IMG/VR virus record: IMGVR_UViG_3300028412_000004
Coordinates: 1 to 64,000 of that record
Length of the DNA stretch: 64,000 bases
Direction: 5' to 3' (one strand)
Source: a virus
Shown here: positions 60,307 through 64,000 of the stretch, in pieces
Layout: every line of letters starts with the position of its first letter
Numbering within the stretch: the stretch's first letter is position 1
The notes under the pieces: generated by a model
Database searches by the model: none
Told to the model about the DNA's origin: nothing
Seen by the model: only the letters and a program-made list of their open reading frames with translations
Made by a program: the position numbers and the translations under genes

Positions 60307-61815
60307 ATGATTAAAGTACACTATCAGGATGATCAGGACGAGCTGCGCCAAGCTTGTGGCGGCGTCATGACGTCCCTAATCGAAACAGACACCGGTATAA
60401 AGTCCGCAGCCTCAGATCTAATCGACGCAGGCACCCTGGAACGCTATCGCCCGGACAAGGACCACTTCATGATACACTGTATCGCTATGGGTGATCAAGA
60501 AACTTACGGGCCTAATAAAAATGGCGATGGGTGGCCTAAGGAAGCTCTCGAGCGGAGACATCAAACTTTCGTCGAGTGTGGTCACATGTTTGAGGAACAC
60601 CGCAACCGGGATCCTAAGAAGAAGATAGGCGATATCAAATACGCGGCCTACGACCCCAACGGCATGCGCCGTGTCGAACTTATTATGCATGGGCATAAGA
60701 AGAAAGCTTCTGAGTATTACGAGAAGGCTCGCAGCGGGGAAGAGTTATCTTTTTCTATGTCTGCGCGAGTTCCAGAGGACATTTGCTCATGCTGTGATAA
60801 TCACGCCAAATCTCCGGCGAGTTACTGCGATCACTTAAAGTATGCCATGCTGCAATACAAGCCGGAGTTCAAGAAGTATGCTTTCGCTATAAACCCAGAC
60901 CCGACTTTCTTCGACAACTCTGTAGTTGGACGTCCTGCGGATCGTATCGCTCGCTACCTGGAATACAAATTTAACGATGTTGATATGCGCAAAGCGGCCT
61001 CTGACGGAGGTCAGGTTATCACTGGTACAGACTGGGCGGAGTTCGAAGGCGTGGCAATTCCAGACGGTTATGCTATTGGAGGTCCTAAGGGAGATCTACT
61101 GCGTAAGATGGCCGCCCTGGAAGCAGAGGTCGCACAACTCTCACAAGAGGATACGAAGCACAACCATAAGGCTGCTTTCGCATTCAACTGCGCACCTCTT
61201 GCCATGGCTGAAAACGTTACAGCCAAGGAGCTGGATGCTATGAAGGATGTTCGTCCAGGCACGCTATTCAGAGAAATGGCTAAGGCCGGCTGTGTGCTTC
61301 CGTTTCCTGCATTCGCCGCGTACTTATCCAACAGTGATGCTAAATCAGCCTCAGAAGATGCTGTCACTAAAAGAGCCGCGCAACTTATGCCCGGTATCTT
61401 TTCTAAGTTGTCGGAGTGCGGATGCTCCGGGGATATGATGAACATGTTTGATGCTGACTCTGAATTCAGTTCCAGTTGCGACCCTGCACGCAGTGATCTT
61501 ATAAATGAAATGATGTCTAAAGCAGACGAGCGTTTCGCAGTAGATCCGGAAGGGGTTAAGAACCGCGTGACAGTCATTATAATTAAACAAGGTAGCAACC
61601 TTAACATCGACCAGTATCGTGCAGACTGTGTTGCTGCTGGTAAGGAACTTGTTAAGAACGCTTCTTTCGATGCGCGGGCTTCTGTGCTTGCAGAAGCCTA
61701 CGCGCAGTATCAACTTTCAGCAATTACAGATATCGAAAATATAAAAGGCGCGTCTATAGATGAAGCTCAAAGGCTAGTATTTATCGGACATAACGCTCAC
61801 TGTATTTTCGGTTGA
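60307..61815 (+). CDS. Prohead protease-like protein, 502 aa
   Basis: The first ~190 residues contain DQETYGPNKNGDGWPKEAL, then GHMFEEHRNRDPKKK (candidate His), ELSFSMSARVPEDICSCC (candidate Ser, and a Cys set) and YCDHLKYAM. This fits the head-maturation protease type with a Cys-rich insert. The remaining ~300 residues are a helical acidic extension with KSAASD and AKSASED motifs. It would cut scaffold and shell proteins as heads mature. Confidence 0.75.
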   Translation: MIKVHYQDDQDELRQACGGVMTSLIETDTGIKSAASDLIDAGTLERYRPDKDHFMIHCIAMGDQETYGPNKNGDGWPKEALERRHQTFVECGHMFEEHRNRDPKKKIGDIKYAAYDPNGMRRVELIMHGHKKKASEYYEKARSGEELSFSMSARVPEDICSCCDNHAKSPASYCDHLKYAMLQYKPEFKKYAFAINPDPTFFDNSVVGRPADRIARYLEYKFNDVDMRKAASDGGQVITGTDWAEFEGVAIPDGYAIGGPKGDLLRKMAALEAEVAQLSQEDTKHNHKAAFAFNCAPLAMAENVTAKELDAMKDVRPGTLFREMAKAGCVLPFPAFAAYLSNSDAKSASEDAVTKRAAQLMPGIFSKLSECGCSGDMMNMFDADSEFSSSCDPARSDLINEMMSKADERFAVDPEGVKNRVTVIIIKQGSNLNIDQYRADCVAAGKELVKNASFDARASVLAEAYAQYQLSAITDIENIKGASIDEAQRLVFIGHNAHCIFG

Positions 61816-61862
61816 CAGTTTTTATAATCACCAGCAAAGTTAATCCACAACCAATAAACACC

Positions 61863-62984
61863 ATGCCAAGAAAATACGAAGACATCACAAAGAGAGTAGC
61901 CGACATTCAGACTAAACGAGCTTCGGCTGCTAAGTCTGCTTCGGAGACTCCTGACGCAACCGACCCTACTGAAAAAGGAACGGTTACTCCTCCTAACCAC
62001 CCTGATGGTGACAGCGCTGCGAAGAAGAATCTTCCAGAAGGCACTGCCAACACTAAGGGCGATACCGCGCTTCCCGCAGGCACGACCACCAACCCATCTG
62101 GACACGGTGAGAATGTGCCGGGAGATGTTTGCAGTGGGGATGCTAAGGACGTGCAGGCTACTAAGCCCAACGACCCAATTTCAAAAATCGCCGGTATTCT
62201 AGGACGCATTAATAAGCTCCGTGATACTGATGCCGATGCTAAGCAAGCTGGCGCACCTGCTTCCAAGACAGAACGTGAGTCTGAGGGTTCGCAACTCTCT
62301 TACGAGGTTCGCGTCAAGCTCGCCAATGAGATCTGCGCTTCTGAGGATGGCATGCTATTAGCAGAGCAAATTCTTAAACAAGCGTCCGGACGGGATGCCG
62401 CTCTTGAACTGATTAAGTCAGCGCACGAAGAATACGGTGCGCATCTGCAGCACATCCACCAAGAGGACGAGCAACAAAAGCAGGCGTCGCAAGAAATGGA
62501 AGCCTTGAATGGTTACTACGACGAGCTGACCAAGAATGCTTCTGAGGAGGATATGCAGAAGATCGCCAAGTTTCAGAAAGTTCACTCTGCTGTAATTGAC
62601 TCGCTCGAATACGACTTCGAGAAACAAGCTTACTTCAAATCCGCCATGGATGCCGCAGCCATGGAAGACGCTATGGTCGCAGGTGCTGCTCCTGAAGAAG
62701 CAATGATTCCTGAAGGTGGCGAAGAGCCCCTTTCTCCGGAAGCCATCATTGAACTTCTGGAAGCGCTTGTAGCATCTGGGCAGATGGATGAGGCGACTGC
62801 AGCCGCAGTAGCAGCTGAGATTCTCGGAGGTGGTGAAATGCTGCCTCCTGAAGCAGGTATGGAAGCAATGCCTCCTGAAGCAGGTATGGAAGCAATGCCT
62901 CCTGAAGCAGGTATGGAAGCAATGCCTGAGGAAGTTAAGGCTGCCAACGTAATCCTCGCAGAGCTAGAAGCGGAGAGTAAGTAA
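61863..62984 (+). CDS. Scaffold-like late protein, 373 aa
   Basis: ATG 61863 (MPRKYEDITKR) with a KSASETP motif early. The middle is acidic and helical with coiled coil, and the end has three 27-nt repeats encoding PPEAGMEAM. Its position right after the prohead protease fits a scaffolding protein that the protease removes. Confidence 0.65.
   Translation: MPRKYEDITKRVADIQTKRASAAKSASETPDATDPTEKGTVTPPNHPDGDSAAKKNLPEGTANTKGDTALPAGTTTNPSGHGENVPGDVCSGDAKDVQATKPNDPISKIAGILGRINKLRDTDADAKQAGAPASKTERESEGSQLSYEVRVKLANEICASEDGMLLAEQILKQASGRDAALELIKSAHEEYGAHLQHIHQEDEQQKQASQEMEALNGYYDELTKNASEEDMQKIAKFQKVHSAVIDSLEYDFEKQAYFKSAMDAAAMEDAMVAGAAPEEAMIPEGGEEPLSPEAIIELLEALVASGQMDEATAAAVAAEILGGGEMLPPEAGMEAMPPEAGMEAMPPEAGMEAMPEEVKAANVILAELEAESK
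62844..62924 (+). repeat. Three 27-nt tandem repeats
   Basis: Three identical 27-bp units encode PPEAGMEAM near the C-terminus of the scaffold-like protein. Confidence 0.9.
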
Positions 62985-63019
62985 GCTCCGCTGCATCATC
63001 CCCGCACCGATTTATAATC

Positions 63020-63475
63020 ATGGCCAAAAAAGATACATACAAGAAAGCTGAAGTAGATCCTATTTTACAGGAAACTATGGAAGCGACGCAAGTACTCCTG
63101 GAGGACAACCAAAAGCAAGCGCAAGAGATTGAAGCCCACAAGGCTAGAATCTTAGAGCTTGAAAAGGCTTCCAATGTCTCGGAGGAAAGTAAGATCAACT
63201 TGGAAAAGGTAGCAGGCACAGACGGTCCAAAACTGGACATGAGCCTGGTCAACAACCTTGTGGATCAATTGGCCGACCTGGGCTTCGTTGAGACGAGCAA
63301 AAGTGCTCGCGAGGAGCTTATAAATCACATCAAGGAAGACCCTTCAACTCACGCGCTGAAGCTCGCTTCACGCGTTATAAAACTTTCTTCTCCAGCCCCG
63401 GACTCGGGGTTTGGCGTTGAGAAATCGGCATCGGCGCCCGAAACGGAAAATTCAGACTGGCAAGAATGGATCTAA
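63020..63475 (+). CDS. Late protein with coiled coil, 151 aa
   Basis: First half a coiled coil (QKQAQEIEAHKARILELEKA), second half a compact helical domain with VEKSASAPETE near the end. Together with the scaffold-like gene it may be part of head assembly. Confidence 0.5.
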   Translation: MAKKDTYKKAEVDPILQETMEATQVLLEDNQKQAQEIEAHKARILELEKASNVSEESKINLEKVAGTDGPKLDMSLVNNLVDQLADLGFVETSKSAREELINHIKEDPSTHALKLASRVIKLSSPAPDSGFGVEKSASAPETENSDWQEWI

Positions 63476-63522
63476 GTTACGCAACCGGTGATTTACACTA
63501 ACAAAACAACACAGGACTAGTT

Positions 63523-64000
63523 ATGCCAACATACGGTACAATACAGAGGGTAAACCCCTCGAAACCACGGCTGGAAGTTCTCAGAGGGTTTAATCCCAAT
63601 GAGCCTTTTCAGCAGTCGGCTACGCACCCTGTCCAAGATGATGTTAACATCGCGAGCGGACAACTCATCGTGTTAGTCGGGGAAGAACTTTCCCCTACTG
63701 GATACGAATGGATTGTTTGCCCGACTGATTACTCTGGAGGCGCGGTATACGTGGCTCAAAAGGATTCAGAAGATGAAGACATTTTATCTGCTGGCAATAT
63801 GTCCGGGCTCTCATGCGCCGGCCAATACGAATTAGAAATGGCTTTCTTTGATGGAGCTGCAACTGACTACACAGAAAGCGTCTACCTGACGCCTTCCGAC
63901 ACAGTTGCAGGTAACGTTATGCCTATAGCAGCAGCAGCAACCACCAATTTCCCGGCGGCTGCAGAAACTGTAATCGGTCAGATCACCCGCAAGGCTGGCA
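63523..64000 (+). CDS. Head protein, cut by the window end
   Basis: ATG 63523 begins MPTYGTIQRVNPSKPRLEV and the frame stays open to the window end. Beta-rich and neutral to acidic. It follows scaffold genes, so it could be a major capsid or decoration protein, but too little is visible to tell. Its true end is outside. Confidence 0.6.
   Translation, partial: MPTYGTIQRVNPSKPRLEVLRGFNPNEPFQQSATHPVQDDVNIASGQLIVLVGEELSPTGYEWIVCPTDYSGGAVYVAQKDSEDEDILSAGNMSGLSCAGQYELEMAFFDGAATDYTESVYLTPSDTVAGNVMPIAAAATTNFPAAAETVIGQITRKAG

Noticed and set aside
61812-61828. TTGACA with TATAAT as a sigma-70 promoter
   Set aside because: The boxes are only 5 bp apart, so they cannot act together as a standard promoter.
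1-64000. CRISPR array or retron
   Set aside because: No series of evenly spaced identical repeats with unique spacers, and no reverse transcriptase motif in any frame. The hairpin-tiled regions are not repeats of one sequence.

Overview
The window looks like 64 kb of a large tailed-phage genome, or a prophage or metagenomic phage contig. It holds an almost unbroken run of short, tightly packed genes, and every gene I can support is on the + strand. Stop and start codons often overlap (TAATG, ATGA). Most starts follow an A/T-rich tract with no clear Shine-Dalgarno sequence, although a few have AGGAG-like sites. I cannot name the host. A bacterial-type zinc-binding RNA polymerase, an NAD+ ligase, an RRM protein, histone-H1-like tails and a sulfotransferase fit a large lytic phage of an environmental bacterium.

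Region by region. (1) 0-24 kb is an accessory and early region of small, mostly unrecognised genes. Among them are a DUF3310-like protein, an IS607-type transposon (serine transposase plus TnpB), a frameshifted cytosine-C5 methyltransferase that overlaps a second open frame, a Pif1-like helicase, an AP2-like protein, an MmcB-like nuclease fold, a dimeric dUTPase, a DUF932-like protein, two tRNAs (CAT, TCT) and a DnaQ-type exonuclease. Two related intergenic elements, upstream of 4711 and 9854, can each fold as a pseudoknot. (2) 24-33 kb carries a peptide deformylase behind a hairpin-rich leader, two H1-like basic proteins, an RRM protein, a complete NAD+-dependent DNA ligase, the remnant of a second methyltransferase and a gp88-like protein. 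(3) 33.3-34.25 kb is the strangest stretch: an open reading frame whose sense strand is tiled with at least 24 different local hairpins and ends in a 15-bp terminator. A second, smaller hairpin-tiled unit lies at 40.1-40.85 kb. (4) 34.3-64 kb is the late region. It contains a C-terminal half of RNA polymerase beta with an intein, beta-prime split into two genes 7 kb apart (the second with an intein in the trigger-loop sequence), a zinc metalloprotease, a likely lysis and envelope cluster (alpha/beta hydrolase, three lipoproteins, papain-like peptidase, membrane coiled-coil protein), a leucine-rich-repeat fibre, a sulfotransferase, several large glycine-rich virion candidates, a prohead protease, a scaffold-like protein and the start of another head protein that runs off the end.

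How it fits together. The polymerase genes sit among virion genes, so the enzyme could be packaged in the particle (inference). It would read the phage's own promoters after infection, while the ligase, helicase, exonuclease, dUTPase and nuclease support DNA replication. Many late proteins share a KSA/KSAS tripeptide context, which could be a processing signal for the prohead protease. The N-terminal half of beta and the clamp part of beta-prime are not in this window.
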